DNA from: JAZKHT01 sp040385245
GTDB taxonomy: Bacteria; Pseudomonadota; Alphaproteobacteria; Rhodobacterales; Rhodobacteraceae
Assembly (NCBI GenBank): GCA_040385245.1
Contig: JAZKHT010000002.1
Location: 1 to 64,000, forward strand
DNA length: 64,000 bases
Reading direction: 5' to 3'
Shown: positions 17,245-26,385 of the stretch, piece after piece
Position numbering within the stretch: the first letter of the stretch is position 1
Layout of the letters: the number at the start of each line of letters is the position of its first letter
Notes under the pieces: model-generated
What the model was told of the DNA's origin: nothing
Database searches by the model: none
The model's input: only the letters and a program-made list of their open reading frames with translations
Position numbers and translations under genes: made by a program

Positions 17245-17250
17245 TCGCAT

Positions 17251-18246
17251 TCACAAAAAGCCGGGTGCCAGCTTGACGATCCCGGTTTCGAACCCGCGCC
17301 AGTTCTTTTGCACCGCGTTCAGCCGCTTTTTTGTGGCCGGATGGTCGGCGTCCAGCACCCCCATACGCACCAGAAGGGCGGCAATCACCGCCTCGGATGC
17401 GCGGGTGCCGCCGTCGGTGATCTTGACCGCAATCCCCCGCTTTTTTTCCGGCACGATGGCCACAAACACCGCCTCGGCCCCGGTTTTCATCGCCACACGC
17501 CCGTTCATCGCGCGCATCAGTTCGGTGCAGGACCGCCCTTCGCCCGCGACCATTTCGGGATAGGTGGCCATGGCCCGCGTCAGGCGATACATCGCCTTCT
17601 GCCGTGCATCTCCTGTTTCGGACGCGACCGAAAACGCTGACATCGCGCGCGCCAGACCCTTGATCGACGTCGCAAAGTTGGGCGCGGAACAGCCGTCGAT
17701 ACCGTATCCTGCAGCCGTCTCGCCCGACACCTCTTCGGTGGCGGCGCGAACGGCGCGCTGGACGGGATGATCCACCTCCACATATTCGGACCCGGCGCGA
17801 AGATGGCGGTTCAGCGTCAGGAAACCCGAATGTTTGCCCGAACAGTTGTTGTGGATCTGGCACGGTGCATCATAGGCGCGGATCAGCCCGTTGCGGGCAT
17901 CGATGTCATAGGGTTCGTGCGAACCGCAGCGCAGATCGCCTTCGGACAGGCCAAGGTCGGTCAGCCACTGTGTCACCGCTTCGGTGTGGATGGCCGCCCC
18001 CTGATGGCTGGCACAGGACAGCGCCAATTGCCGGTCGGTCAGACCGGCCGCATCGGCGGCACCGCTTTCAATCAGGGGCAGCGCCTGTATCATCTTGCAC
18101 GACGACCGGGGGAAGATCACGGCGTCCGGGTTGCCCCAGGCCTCGACGATCTCACCCGCCTCGTCGCAGATCACCGCGTGGCCGGAATGGGTGCCTTCCA
18201 GCAGCCCCCCGCGCCAGACATCTACCATTGGGACTGCACCGGACAT
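17251..18246 (-). CDS. L-asparaginase, rhizobial type (asparaginase_II family)
   Basis: Hydrolyses L-asparagine to aspartate and ammonia. The 331-residue protein belongs to the Rhizobium etli type, unrelated to E. coli AnsA/AnsB. The beta-lactamase-like Ser-x-x-Lys pair is seen as Ser48 and Lys51 in RSSCK. Further family blocks are LALSCASHQGAAIHTEAVTQWL, the zinc-ligand-bearing NNCSGKHSGFLTL, and YGIDGCSAPNF. The ATG at 18246 follows AAAGGA at good spacing. No signal peptide, so it is cytosolic. It is a single gene with its own terminator, divergent from the IalB-like gene. Confidence 0.92.
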   Translation of the reverse strand: MSGAVPMVDVWRGGLLEGTHSGHAVICDEAGEIVEAWGNPDAVIFPRSSCKMIQALPLIESGAADAAGLTDRQLALSCASHQGAAIHTEAVTQWLTDLGLSEGDLRCGSHEPYDIDARNGLIRAYDAPCQIHNNCSGKHSGFLTLNRHLRAGSEYVEVDHPVQRAVRAATEEVSGETAAGYGIDGCSAPNFATSIKGLARAMSAFSVASETGDARQKAMYRLTRAMATYPEMVAGEGRSCTELMRAMNGRVAMKTGAEAVFVAIVPEKKRGIAVKITDGGTRASEAVIAALLVRMGVLDADHPATKKRLNAVQKNWRGFETGIVKLAPGFL

Positions 18247-18422
18247 TGACGATCCTTTCTCACGGATGCGCGATTTTGTGCCCAAGGGGCTTTCGCGGCT
18301 TTGCCTTCTTGCGTTATGGATGGGATATCGAGTTGGAACGCTCCGTGCCACCCAGAAAAGGCTGCAATTCTCAGGCGGCGGTGGACGGACAGAGGCAAAA
18401 GCAGCTGGAGGCTGTAAACCAC

Positions 18423-18953
18423 ATGACTTCCATTCACGGGCGCATTTTCGCCGCTGCGTTGGCCGCAGCCACCCTTTCCTCGGGGATGGTGCAGGCGCAG
18501 GAATCGACCAACCGTGTTGCCACCGCAACGGATTGGAGCGTTTTTACAGAAGAATCGCCAAAGGAATGCTGGGGCGTGTCCAGCCCTCGCGAAACCGTCA
18601 ACACCCGAGACGGCCAGCCGGTTTCCGTGCGGCGCGGCGATATCCTGTTGTTTGTCACCTTCCGTCCCGGTGGCGGTGCTGCGGGCGAAGTGTCGTTCAC
18701 CGGTGGTTATCCCTTTGCCCCCGGATCGACCGTGGCGATGGATATTGATGGCACATCCTTTGACCTGTTCACTGATGGCGAGTGGGCCTGGCCCGCAACG
18801 CCCGAAGCAGACGCCACGCTGCTGGCTGCGATGAAACGGGGCGGGCAGGCCGTTCTGACCGCTCGGTCGGGCAAAGGCACACAGACCAAGGATACGTTTT
18901 CCCTTCGCGGTTTCACCGCCGCCATGACCGAAGCCGAGACGCGCTGCAAATAA
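18423..18953 (+). CDS. Secreted invasion-associated-locus-B (IalB)-like protein
   Basis: A 176-residue exported protein. A signal peptide (about 1-25, ending VQAQE) is followed by VATATDWSVFTEESPKECWGVSSP, a pattern shared by the IalB family, and by VRRGDILLFVTFRPG and a C-terminal ETRCK. Two cysteines (in KECWG and ETRCK) could form a disulphide. IalB proteins are periplasmic or surface proteins; despite the name, most occur in free-living alphaproteobacteria and their role is unclear. A strong terminator follows. Confidence 0.82.
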   Translation: MTSIHGRIFAAALAAATLSSGMVQAQESTNRVATATDWSVFTEESPKECWGVSSPRETVNTRDGQPVSVRRGDILLFVTFRPGGGAAGEVSFTGGYPFAPGSTVAMDIDGTSFDLFTDGEWAWPATPEADATLLAAMKRGGQAVLTARSGKGTQTKDTFSLRGFTAAMTEAETRCK

Positions 18954-18977
18954 GCCGCCTGTTTCGCACCAATTTTC

Positions 18978-19010
18978 CGCCCCGCCCGCAAGGTCGGGGC
19001 GTTTTGCTTT
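18978..19010 (+). terminator. Rho-independent terminator after the IalB-like gene
   Basis: CGCCCCG (18978-18984) pairs with CGGGGCG (18995-19001), loop of ten bases, followed by TTTTGCTTTT. It begins 24 bases after the stop codon. It separates the IalB-like gene from rlmN. Confidence 0.88.
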
Positions 19011-19075
19011 TCCGGCGTTTCGTTTTTGCCGCGAATCCCCTATATGAACGCCTTGCCGCTGCATCGGATGCCAAC

Positions 19076-20254
19076 ATGACCGCCACCGCCCCCATCACCC
19101 AAGACGTGCTGACCCTGCCGCGAAAGCTGGCCGAAGGTGGCAAGACCAACCTTGTCGGCCTGACGCGCGACCAGATGCGCGCGGCGCTGATCGATGCGGG
19201 CACGCCGGAAAAGCAGGCCAAGATGCGGGTCGGCCAGATCTGGCAATGGATCTATCACTGGGGCGTGCGCGATTTCGCCCAGATGACCAACCTTGCCAAG
19301 GACTTTCGCGCCCTGCTGGCCGAAAAGTTCGAGATCGCCCTGCCCGAGGTGGTGACACGTCAAATCTCTGAAGACGGCACGCGCAAATATCTGGTGCGCA
19401 TCGCAGGCGGGCACGAGGTCGAGGTGGTCTATATCCCCGAAACAGAACGCGGCACGCTGTGCATTTCCAGTCAGGTCGGCTGCACACTGACCTGCACCTT
19501 TTGCCACACCGGCACGCAGAAACTGGTGCGCAACCTGACAGCGGGCGAGATTGTGGGACAGGTCATGCTGGCGCGTGACGATCTGGGTGAATGGCCGGTG
19601 CCCGGCGCACCAAAGGATGAAACGCGCCTGATCAGCAACATTGTTCTGATGGGCATGGGCGAACCCCTGTACAACTTTGACAACGTCCGCGACGGCATGA
19701 AGATCGTGATGGACAACGAAGGCATCGCCCTTGGCCGCCGCCGCATCACCCTGTCCACCAGCGGTGTCGTGCCCGAGATTGCGCGCACCGCCACCGAAAT
19801 CGGTTGCCTGCTTGCCGTCAGCTTTCATGCAACAACGGACGAGGTGCGGGACGTTCTTGTGCCGATCAACAAGAAGTGGAACATCGCCACTCTGCTGGAC
19901 GCGCTGCGCGAGTATCCGAACCTGTCCAATTCCGAGCGGATCACCTTTGAATATGTGATGCTGAAGGGCGTGAACGACAGCAACGAAGATGCACACCGGC
20001 TTGTGGAACTGATAAAGGGCATCCCGGCCAAGATCAACCTGATCCCATTCAACGAATGGCCCGGCGCACCGTATGAACGGTCGTCCAACAACCGCATCCA
20101 TGCCTTTGCCGACATCATCTATCACGCGGGCTATGCCAGCCCGATCCGCACCCCGCGTGGCGAAGATATCATGGCCGCCTGTGGTCAGTTGAAATCGGCA
20201 ACCGAACGTGCGCGCAAATCCCGCGCCGAGATTGCTGCCGAGGCTGGGCAGTAA
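19076..20254 (+). CDS. rlmN: 23S rRNA / tRNA adenine-C2 methyltransferase RlmN
   Basis: A radical-SAM enzyme that methylates C2 of A2503 in 23S rRNA and A37 in some tRNAs. The 392-residue protein carries the iron-sulphur motif Cys136-x3-Cys140-x2-Cys143 (GCTLTCTFC). The two cysteines specific to this chemistry are also present: Cys129 in GTLCISSQVGC and Cys369 in AACGQL. Other family blocks are NIVLMGMGEPLYNFDNV and VSFHATTDEVRDVLVPINKKWN. The start at 19076 is supported by the conserved N terminus and a weak CGGATG. The broken acetyltransferase frame follows within three bases, suggesting former co-transcription. Confidence 0.96.
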   Translation: MTATAPITQDVLTLPRKLAEGGKTNLVGLTRDQMRAALIDAGTPEKQAKMRVGQIWQWIYHWGVRDFAQMTNLAKDFRALLAEKFEIALPEVVTRQISEDGTRKYLVRIAGGHEVEVVYIPETERGTLCISSQVGCTLTCTFCHTGTQKLVRNLTAGEIVGQVMLARDDLGEWPVPGAPKDETRLISNIVLMGMGEPLYNFDNVRDGMKIVMDNEGIALGRRRITLSTSGVVPEIARTATEIGCLLAVSFHATTDEVRDVLVPINKKWNIATLLDALREYPNLSNSERITFEYVMLKGVNDSNEDAHRLVELIKGIPAKINLIPFNEWPGAPYERSSNNRIHAFADIIYHAGYASPIRTPRGEDIMAACGQLKSATERARKSRAEIAAEAGQ

Positions 20255-20256
20255 GC

Positions 20257-20877
20257 TTGACCGATGCGACGGAACCGCGTCCCCTTCGCAAAACCAACCG
20301 TGACCGCAGCCGCCGTGTCGGGCGGAGCCTGATCAAGGTTGGGGCGTTCACTTATGGCGATGCCGGTCTGACCATCCATCAGTGGCGCTAAGGTGCCGGC
20401 CTTACCATTGGCAGGTTCTGCTCTATCGCCGAAGGGGTTTCGGTTTTTCTGGGCGGCAATCACCGCGTGGACTGGATCACGACCTATCCCTTTGGGCACA
20501 TCCATGTCCGGGAATTCGGGGGTGCTGATATCGTCGGCCATCCGGCCACGAAAGGCGACGTGGTGATCGGCCATGATGTCTGGATCGGTCATGGGGCCAC
20601 GATCATGTCGGGGATTACCATCGGCAACGGGGCCGTCATCGCGGCGCAGGCGGTGGTGGTCAAGGATGTGGCGCCTTACACCATCGTCGGCGGTAATCCT
20701 GCGCGCGACATCGGCCACAGGTTTGCCCCCGACATCGTCGCCTTGCTGCAAGACCTGTCATGGTGGGATTTGGACACTGCCACCATCCGCACGATCACAG
20801 CAGAATTGTCCACGGCACCGGACGCCGAAATGCTGCGTGCGCTGATCACGCGTTTGCGCGGCCCGCAGGCAGAGTGA
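20257..20877 (+). pseudogene. Hexapeptide-repeat acetyltransferase with an in-frame stop
   Basis: One open frame encodes a CatB-like left-handed beta-helix acetyltransferase but is cut by TAA at 20389-20391. Before the stop: GAFTYGDAGLTIHQW; after it, without frame change: GAGLTIGRFCSIAEG, then VVIGHDVWIGHGATIMSGITIGNGAVIAAQAVVVKDVAPYTIVGGNPA, the classic CoA-site end. A single base change (GAA or CAA to TAA) would explain it. The first frame would start at TTG 20257, two bases past the rlmN stop. Translation could restart at GTG 20467, giving 136 residues that keep the active region but lose the first coils. I call it a probable pseudogene; a sequencing error is also possible. Confidence 0.78.
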
Positions 20878-20883
20878 CGGGTT

Positions 20884-22146
20884 TCAGACCGGCTCTGCCT
20901 CTGGCGCGTCCTCTGGCTTTGGCGCCTTGTGCCGTGCCACCCATTTGTCCAGCATCCTGAACAACACCGGATTCAGCAGGATCGAGATCATCGCGCCCGC
21001 CACCACCAGATCGCGCGCTTCGGCCGGGACAATGGACAGCTTCACGCCCATCACGATCAGGATGAAGGAAAACTCGCCGATCTGGGCCAGACTTGCGGCA
21101 ATCGTCAGCGCCACCCCCTTGTCATGGCCAAAGGCCCGCACGATGGCAAAGGCGGCGACGGACTTCACAAGCACGATGATCAACACCGTCGCCACCAGCG
21201 CCAAGGGTGCTGTCAGTATCACCGATGGGTTGAACAGCATCCCGACCGATACGAAGAACAACACGGCAAAGGCATCGCGCAGGGGCAGCGTTTCGCGCAT
21301 GGCCTGTTGGCTTAGCGTTGAACCCGCCATCACCATGCCTGCGAAAAACGCCCCCAGCGCGAATGACACGCCAAAGAAATACGACGATCCGAACGCCACG
21401 CCCAATGCCGTGGCCAGAACGGCCAGCCGGAACAACTCGCGGCTGCCGGTGTGGGCAACGTAGTGCAAAAGCCACGGGATCAGTTTGCGCCCGACCAAAA
21501 GCATTAACGCGATAAAAGCTGACACCTTGACCGCTGTGATCAACAAGGCCCCGGCAACCGGCCCCATGCCCAGTTTTGCCGCCTGAACAGCCTCGTCCCC
21601 CATGTCGGCCGTTGATCCGCCCAGCAGGCCCGACAGGGGCGGGATCAGAACCAGGGTGATGACCATCACCAGATCCTCGACAATCAGCCAGCCGACGGCG
21701 ATGCGGCCCTTGTCGGTCTTTATCAGATCGCGGTCCTGCAATGCGCGCAACAGCACAACCGTCGATGCAACCGACAGCGACAGCCCAAAGATCAACCCCG
21801 CGCCGACCCCCCAGCCCAACATCAGGCCCATGGCCACGCCAAACACCGTCGCCACCAAAATCTGCCCCAGTGCCCCCGGAACGGCAATCATCCGCACCGA
21901 CATCAGGTCGCGCACAGAAAAATGCAGACCCACCCCGAACATCAGCAAGATCACCCCCAGTTCGGCCAGTTCGGTCGCCAGATGCTGATCGGCGACATAG
22001 CCTGGTGTGAATGGCCCGATGATGACACCGGCCAACAGATACCCCGCGATCAGCGGCATTCGAAACCGCTGCGCCACCAGGCCAAGCAGGAACGCAAGTC
22101 CCAGACCAACGACGATCGTGGCAATCAGGGGGGTGTCGTGGGGCAT
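20884..22146 (-). CDS. Kef/YbaL-type cation:proton antiporter (membrane domain only)
   Basis: A 420-residue inner-membrane protein of the CPA2 family with about twelve hydrophobic helices. Diagnostic stretches are RFRMPLIAGYLLAGVIIGPFTPG and the helix LAELGVILLMFGVGLHFS. The canonical YbaL/KefB-C proteins add a cytosolic RCK/TrkA-N domain of 120-200 residues; here the protein stops soon after the last helix (KWVARHKAPKPEDAPEAEPV), so the gating domain is missing. AAGGAG precedes the ATG at 22146, which makes this start secure. Ion specificity (K+ or Na+ against H+) cannot be read by eye. Confidence 0.88.
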   Translation of the reverse strand: MPHDTPLIATIVVGLGLAFLLGLVAQRFRMPLIAGYLLAGVIIGPFTPGYVADQHLATELAELGVILLMFGVGLHFSVRDLMSVRMIAVPGALGQILVATVFGVAMGLMLGWGVGAGLIFGLSLSVASTVVLLRALQDRDLIKTDKGRIAVGWLIVEDLVMVITLVLIPPLSGLLGGSTADMGDEAVQAAKLGMGPVAGALLITAVKVSAFIALMLLVGRKLIPWLLHYVAHTGSRELFRLAVLATALGVAFGSSYFFGVSFALGAFFAGMVMAGSTLSQQAMRETLPLRDAFAVLFFVSVGMLFNPSVILTAPLALVATVLIIVLVKSVAAFAIVRAFGHDKGVALTIAASLAQIGEFSFILIVMGVKLSIVPAEARDLVVAGAMISILLNPVLFRMLDKWVARHKAPKPEDAPEAEPV

Positions 22147-22393
22147 CAAAACTCCTTCATGAATTAGCCCTGCCCGCGGGGTGCGCGGATTTGCGGAAAA
22201 CGCTTCAGGCATGGTGCAAGACTATGCGCTGTGGCGTGGGATTCAACCGCCACCCGGCCCGCTGCGATCACAACTTGGACCGGTTTCTTTCAGGGTATTT
22301 CAAAACCCGGCCTTCGCGTGGACTGCATGGCAAAAAGCCGGACCGGAACAAGTTTCACTGGCCCTGTCGATGCGGCGTCCGGTAGACAGGGGC

Positions 22394-23602
22394 ATGTCCG
22401 CACCGATCCTGCCCAACGCGGCGGCCCGTCGCATCTTTTTGCATCGTCACGCCCTGGCCGAGGCCCCGGTTGGCCCCGCCACGGGCGTAGATCTGGCACG
22501 GCTGATCGACCGCATCGGCTTTGTGCAGGTGGACAGTATCACCACGGTCGAACGCGCCCACCACATGATCCTGTTTGCGCGGCGGCAATCCTACAAGCCC
22601 GAGGCGTTGAAGCGGTTGCTGGAAAAGGACCGCCTGCTATGGGAGCATTGGACCCACGATGCCTCTATCCTGCCGGTCAATCTGCATCCTCTGTGGCAAC
22701 ACCGCTTTGCCCGCGATGCCGACCGTCTGCACGCCAACTGGAAGCGCTGGTTTCGCGACGGATACGAGGCGCAGTTTGACACCATACTGCGCCGGATTGA
22801 AACGGATGGCCCCGTCAGCACGTCCGATGTGGGCGAGGGCGAGGTGCGTGGCAGCGGCGGGTGGTGGGATTGGCATCCGTCAAAGACTGCGCTGGAATGG
22901 CTGTGGCGCACTGGACAACTGGCGATCACCCGGCGTGACGGGTTTCGCAAGGTCTATGACCTGACCGACCGCGTGATCCCCGCACCCCACCGTGCTGCAA
23001 TCCCCGATCCGCAGGCGATGATCGACTGGGCATGCGGCACCGCCCTTGACCATCTGGGCTTTGCCACCAGCGGCGAGATTGCAGCGTATTGGAACGCCAT
23101 CCGCCCGGACGAGGCAAAGCTGTGGTGCCGCGATGCCTTGGGCCGTGCTGAAGTGATCGAACTGGACGTCGAAGGGGCCGATGGCACCCTGCGCCGCGTG
23201 CTTGCCCGCCCCGATCTGCTGACGGAAACCCCGCCCGAACCGCCTGCGCGCCTACGCATCCTGTCACCCTTTGACCCTGCCTTGCGTGACCGCGCCCGCG
23301 CCGAACGCCTGTTCGGTTTTCGTTACCGGATCGAGGTGTTTGTCCCCGAAGCGCAGCGCCGATACGGCTATTACGTGTTTCCGGTGCTGGAAGGCGCTGA
23401 TCTGATCGGCCGCATCGACGCCAAAGCGCACCGTGACCAATCCCTCTTGCGCGTCCGCGCGTTTTGGCCCGAGGTTGGCGCGCGGATGGGCAAAGGCCGT
23501 CTGCAACGGCTGGAGGCGGAACTTGACCGGCTTGGCAGGTTCGCAGGCTGTGACCGGGTGGAATTTCTGCCAGATTGGCTGCGCACGCCGATGGTGGAAT
23601 AG
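22394..23602 (+). CDS. YcaQ/AlkX-family winged-helix DNA glycosylase
   Basis: A 402-residue protein of the HTH_42 family. These glycosylases excise bulky N-alkyl adducts and interstrand crosslinks from DNA. The catalytic Gln-x-Asp motif characteristic of the YcaQ branch is seen as Gln45-Val-Asp47 in IGFVQVDSI, followed by TTVERAHHMILFARR and the block WEHWTHDASILPV. The C-terminal half ends with LLRVRAFWPEVGAR. AGGGG sits four bases before the ATG. It is divergent from the antiporter gene (247-base gap) and convergent with the LOG-family gene. Confidence 0.88.
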   Translation: MSAPILPNAAARRIFLHRHALAEAPVGPATGVDLARLIDRIGFVQVDSITTVERAHHMILFARRQSYKPEALKRLLEKDRLLWEHWTHDASILPVNLHPLWQHRFARDADRLHANWKRWFRDGYEAQFDTILRRIETDGPVSTSDVGEGEVRGSGGWWDWHPSKTALEWLWRTGQLAITRRDGFRKVYDLTDRVIPAPHRAAIPDPQAMIDWACGTALDHLGFATSGEIAAYWNAIRPDEAKLWCRDALGRAEVIELDVEGADGTLRRVLARPDLLTETPPEPPARLRILSPFDPALRDRARAERLFGFRYRIEVFVPEAQRRYGYYVFPVLEGADLIGRIDAKAHRDQSLLRVRAFWPEVGARMGKGRLQRLEAELDRLGRFAGCDRVEFLPDWLRTPMVE

Positions 23603-23618
23603 GCGCCGACGTGCGCGT

Positions 23619-24434
23619 TCAGCAGGGATCGTCCCAATCAAGGATGATTTTCAACGCCTCTTCCGCAGTGTCGACATAGGTGAACAAGTCTAGATCCGCG
23701 GCTGAGATAACCCCCGCCTCTGCCAGCGCCTGCCAGTTCAGCACACCTTCCCAGAAGCTGCGGCCAAACAGCAGGAACGGGATGCGCCGCATCCGGCCTG
23801 TCTGGATCAGGGTCAGGCTTTCAAACATCTCGTCCAGCGTGCCAAAGCCGCCGGGGAAGATGCAGATCGCCTGTGCGCGCATCAGGAAATGCATCTTTCG
23901 AATCGCGAAGTAGTGGAAATTGAAACACAAATCCGGCGTCACATAGGGGTTCGGCGCCTGTTCGTGTGGCAGGACGATGTTCAGCCCGATGGATTGGCCG
24001 CCCGCTTCGGCGGCACCCCGGTTCCCAGCCTCCATGATCCCCGGGCCACCGCCCGTGACCACGACCATTTCACGCCCATAGGTCTTCAGGCTTTCTTGCG
24101 TGATCAGATGCGCCAGTTTTCGCGCCTCGTCATACCACGGCGCCAAGGCGGCCGCCTGCCCGGTCTGGCCGGGGCTGGGGATGCGGGCGCTGCCCATCAG
24201 AACGATGGTGGTTTTCACCCCGCGTTCGTCCAGCACCATCTGCGGTTTCAGCAATTCCAGTTGCAGCCGCACGGGGCGCAGTTCTTCGCGCATCAGGAAA
24301 TCGGTGTCGGTGAAGGCAATCTTGTAGGCGGGTGCCCGTGTCTGCGCGGTGTCCGGGATACGGTCGGCGGCGGCGACATCCTGAACGCTGTCGCGGAACG
24401 GGTGTGTACGGGCGTCGTCTTTGGGTGATGTCAT
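23619..24434 (-). CDS. LOG-family (TIGR00730) Rossmann-fold protein
   Basis: A 271-residue cytosolic protein with the two LOG motifs: GGGPGIMEAGNRGA and PGGFGTLDE. Characterised relatives are cytokinin riboside 5'-monophosphate phosphoribohydrolases or nucleotide 5'-monophosphate nucleosidases (PpnN-like); the real substrate here is unknown. The N-terminal 75 residues (TSPKDDARTHPFRDS onward) form an extension before VKTTIVLMGSAR, typical for the longer alphaproteobacterial members. The ATG at 24434 has GAAGG eight bases upstream. It is divergent from dapD, with only 92 bases for both promoters. Confidence 0.86.
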   Translation of the reverse strand: MTSPKDDARTHPFRDSVQDVAAADRIPDTAQTRAPAYKIAFTDTDFLMREELRPVRLQLELLKPQMVLDERGVKTTIVLMGSARIPSPGQTGQAAALAPWYDEARKLAHLITQESLKTYGREMVVVTGGGPGIMEAGNRGAAEAGGQSIGLNIVLPHEQAPNPYVTPDLCFNFHYFAIRKMHFLMRAQAICIFPGGFGTLDEMFESLTLIQTGRMRRIPFLLFGRSFWEGVLNWQALAEAGVISAADLDLFTYVDTAEEALKIILDWDDPC

Positions 24435-24526
24435 CGATATGGCCTTCTTCTGCCAGCGCATTGCGCGAATTTTCCCAAACCACTATAGGCTGGGGCCGAA
24501 CAAGACCAACCCAAAAGGGATACCCC

Positions 24527-25351
24527 ATGTCCTACGCCGCACTGGAAGCTGCCATCGACACTGCCTGGGAAGGCCGCGACGACATCACCCCCGCCACCAA
24601 GGGCGAAACACGTGATGCAATCGAGGCGACCTTGTCCGCGCTGGACGCGGGCACCCTGCGCGTTGCCGAAAAGCGCGGCGCGGATTGGCATGTGAACCAG
24701 TGGGCGAAAAAGGCCGTGTTGCTTGGCTTTCGCCTGAAGGACATGGAGATGCAGTCAGGCGGCCCGCAGGGCGGCGGCTGGTGGGACAAGGTTGACAGCA
24801 AGTTCCACGGCTGGACCGACGGCGACTGGCGCGCGGCAGGCTTTCGCGCCGTGCCCAATTGCATCGTCCGCCGGTCGGCCTTTATCGCCAAGGGTGTGGT
24901 GCTGATGCCATCCTTTGTCAATCTGGGGGCCTATGTCGATGAAGGCACGATGGTTGACACCTGGGCCACGGTCGGGTCGTGTGCGCAGATCGGCAAGAAC
25001 GTGCACCTTTCAGGCGGCGTCGGCATCGGCGGCGTGTTGGAGCCGATGCAGGCCGGCCCCACAATCATAGAGGACAACTGCTTTATCGGGGCCCGGTCCG
25101 AGGTCGTCGAAGGCTGCATCGTGCGCGAAGGGTCGGTCCTTGGGATGGGCGTCTTCATTGGCAAATCCACAAAGATCGTTGACCGCGAAACCGGCAGCGT
25201 TTCCTATGGCGAGGTTCCGGCCGGGTCTGTCGTTGTCGCAGGATCGATGCCCAGCAAGAACGGGATCAACCTCTATTGCGCCGTGATTGTGAAAAAGGTC
25301 GACGCGCAGACTCGCAGCAAGACCAGCATCAACGAATTGTTGCGCGACTGA
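24527..25351 (+). CDS. dapD: Tetrahydrodipicolinate N-succinyltransferase
   Basis: Transfers succinyl from succinyl-CoA to tetrahydrodipicolinate in the lysine and meso-diaminopimelate pathway. The 274-residue protein has the usual length, an N-terminal helical domain, and a left-handed beta-helix recognised from FIAKGVVLMPSFVNLGAYVDEGTMVDTWATVGSCAQIGKNVHLSGGVGIGGVLEP through IIEDNCFIGARSEVVEGCIV. AAAAGGGA lies upstream of the ATG. It ends with a strong terminator, so it is a single gene. The next enzyme, DapE, is 2.7 kb downstream and read in the same direction. Confidence 0.97.
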   Translation: MSYAALEAAIDTAWEGRDDITPATKGETRDAIEATLSALDAGTLRVAEKRGADWHVNQWAKKAVLLGFRLKDMEMQSGGPQGGGWWDKVDSKFHGWTDGDWRAAGFRAVPNCIVRRSAFIAKGVVLMPSFVNLGAYVDEGTMVDTWATVGSCAQIGKNVHLSGGVGIGGVLEPMQAGPTIIEDNCFIGARSEVVEGCIVREGSVLGMGVFIGKSTKIVDRETGSVSYGEVPAGSVVVAGSMPSKNGINLYCAVIVKKVDAQTRSKTSINELLRD

Positions 25352-25376
25352 CAGACGCAGTCAGGTGACCAGAACG

Positions 25377-25407
25377 GCACGATCGCAACAGGCGGTCGTG
25401 CTTTTTT
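25377..25407 (+). terminator. Rho-independent terminator after dapD
   Basis: GCACGATCG (25377-25385) pairs with CGGTCGTGC (25393-25401), one G-T pair, loop of seven bases, followed by six T. A textbook intrinsic terminator 26 bases after the dapD stop. Confidence 0.9.
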
Positions 25408-25551
25408 GTTTTCATCGGTGGTGATGGTCACCGGGGCTGGTGGAGAAATTAAACGAATGCTAACGACCGCGTAAGTTATTTCGCGGACTTCGCTTTTTCG
25501 GTGAAGAAGACTGTCCTCGTTTTTCCCGAAACCGAAAAGAGGCAGCACTTG

Positions 25552-26223
25552 ATGAAAAGCATTTTTCTGGGCTTTGGCCTTATGGTTGTTTCGGCAGGTC
25601 AGAGCGTTGCTCAAGAAACGCACGCGTCTTTTGCAGGCCCGTCGGTCAGCGTGGGCATTTCGCTTCAGGGAACGGACATCTTTGATGCCAACGTGTCCAC
25701 CACGAACAATTCCAATTCCTTCGATCAGCCTGACGCAAGCGGTGACAGGCTGAACGCCCAGATCCATGCGGGCTATGGATTTGATTTCGGCAACAGGTTC
25801 AATGCGTCGGTCAACCTGTTCTATGACTTTGGCAAGGCCACGGTTGACGATACGAGCGCGACCTTTTTCGCTGATCCGGTCATTCAGGACATCGACAACC
25901 GCTTTGGGGCCTACGTCGCGCCGGGGGTTTACCTAGGTCAAAGCACGCTGATCTATGCCAAGTTCGGCGTGACGATGGCCGAACAGTCGTATACCCGCCC
26001 AAATACCAATATCGCAGTTGATGCCCAGGTGGCTGGCACGCTCTTTGGATTTGGCGTCAAACACATGATGGATGGCAACATGTTTCTGGCGATGGATTAC
26101 ACAAAATCCGAATACGGCAGCGCCCGGATTGGCGAGGCTGTCAATCTGAACAGCTTTTCCGTGAACATCCGATCAGAGGTCGAACAAGAGGATATTTCGA
26201 TCAGGATCGGGTATCAGTTCTAA
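25552..26223 (+). CDS. Outer-membrane beta-barrel protein
   Basis: A 223-residue exported protein. The signal peptide is about residues 1-20 (MKSIFLGFGLMVVSAGQSVA). The rest alternates polar and hydrophobic residues in about eight strands (IHAGYGFDFGNRFNASVNLFYDF, YVAPGVYLGQSTLIYAKFGVTMA) and ends ISIRIGYQF, with the C-terminal phenylalanine used by the BAM machinery. This is the OmpW/OmpA-barrel style of small porin-like proteins. The ATG at 25552 gives a clean signal peptide; the GTG at 25501 would add 17 charged residues. The 144 bases upstream are AT-rich and probably hold a strong promoter. Function is unknown. Confidence 0.82.
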   Translation: MKSIFLGFGLMVVSAGQSVAQETHASFAGPSVSVGISLQGTDIFDANVSTTNNSNSFDQPDASGDRLNAQIHAGYGFDFGNRFNASVNLFYDFGKATVDDTSATFFADPVIQDIDNRFGAYVAPGVYLGQSTLIYAKFGVTMAEQSYTRPNTNIAVDAQVAGTLFGFGVKHMMDGNMFLAMDYTKSEYGSARIGEAVNLNSFSVNIRSEVEQEDISIRIGYQF

Positions 26224-26385
26224 CAGATCGTCCCTGATTTCTGTTCGGAAAATCCTGTCCCCCGGTTGTGCTGCGATAGCGGGCATTAAACCAAATTTGT
26301 TTCGTCCCAATCCGCCGCTTTACGGCCCCCGGTGCTGGCTGTAACACGGCATCGCGGGGACGTGCAGGCCCCTGAAGGGGCACCC

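Noticed and set aside
17100..17250. tRNA or tmRNA fragment suggested by GGGATTCAAGCCCC
   Set aside because: No acceptor or anticodon stem can be formed around it; it is a simple hairpin.
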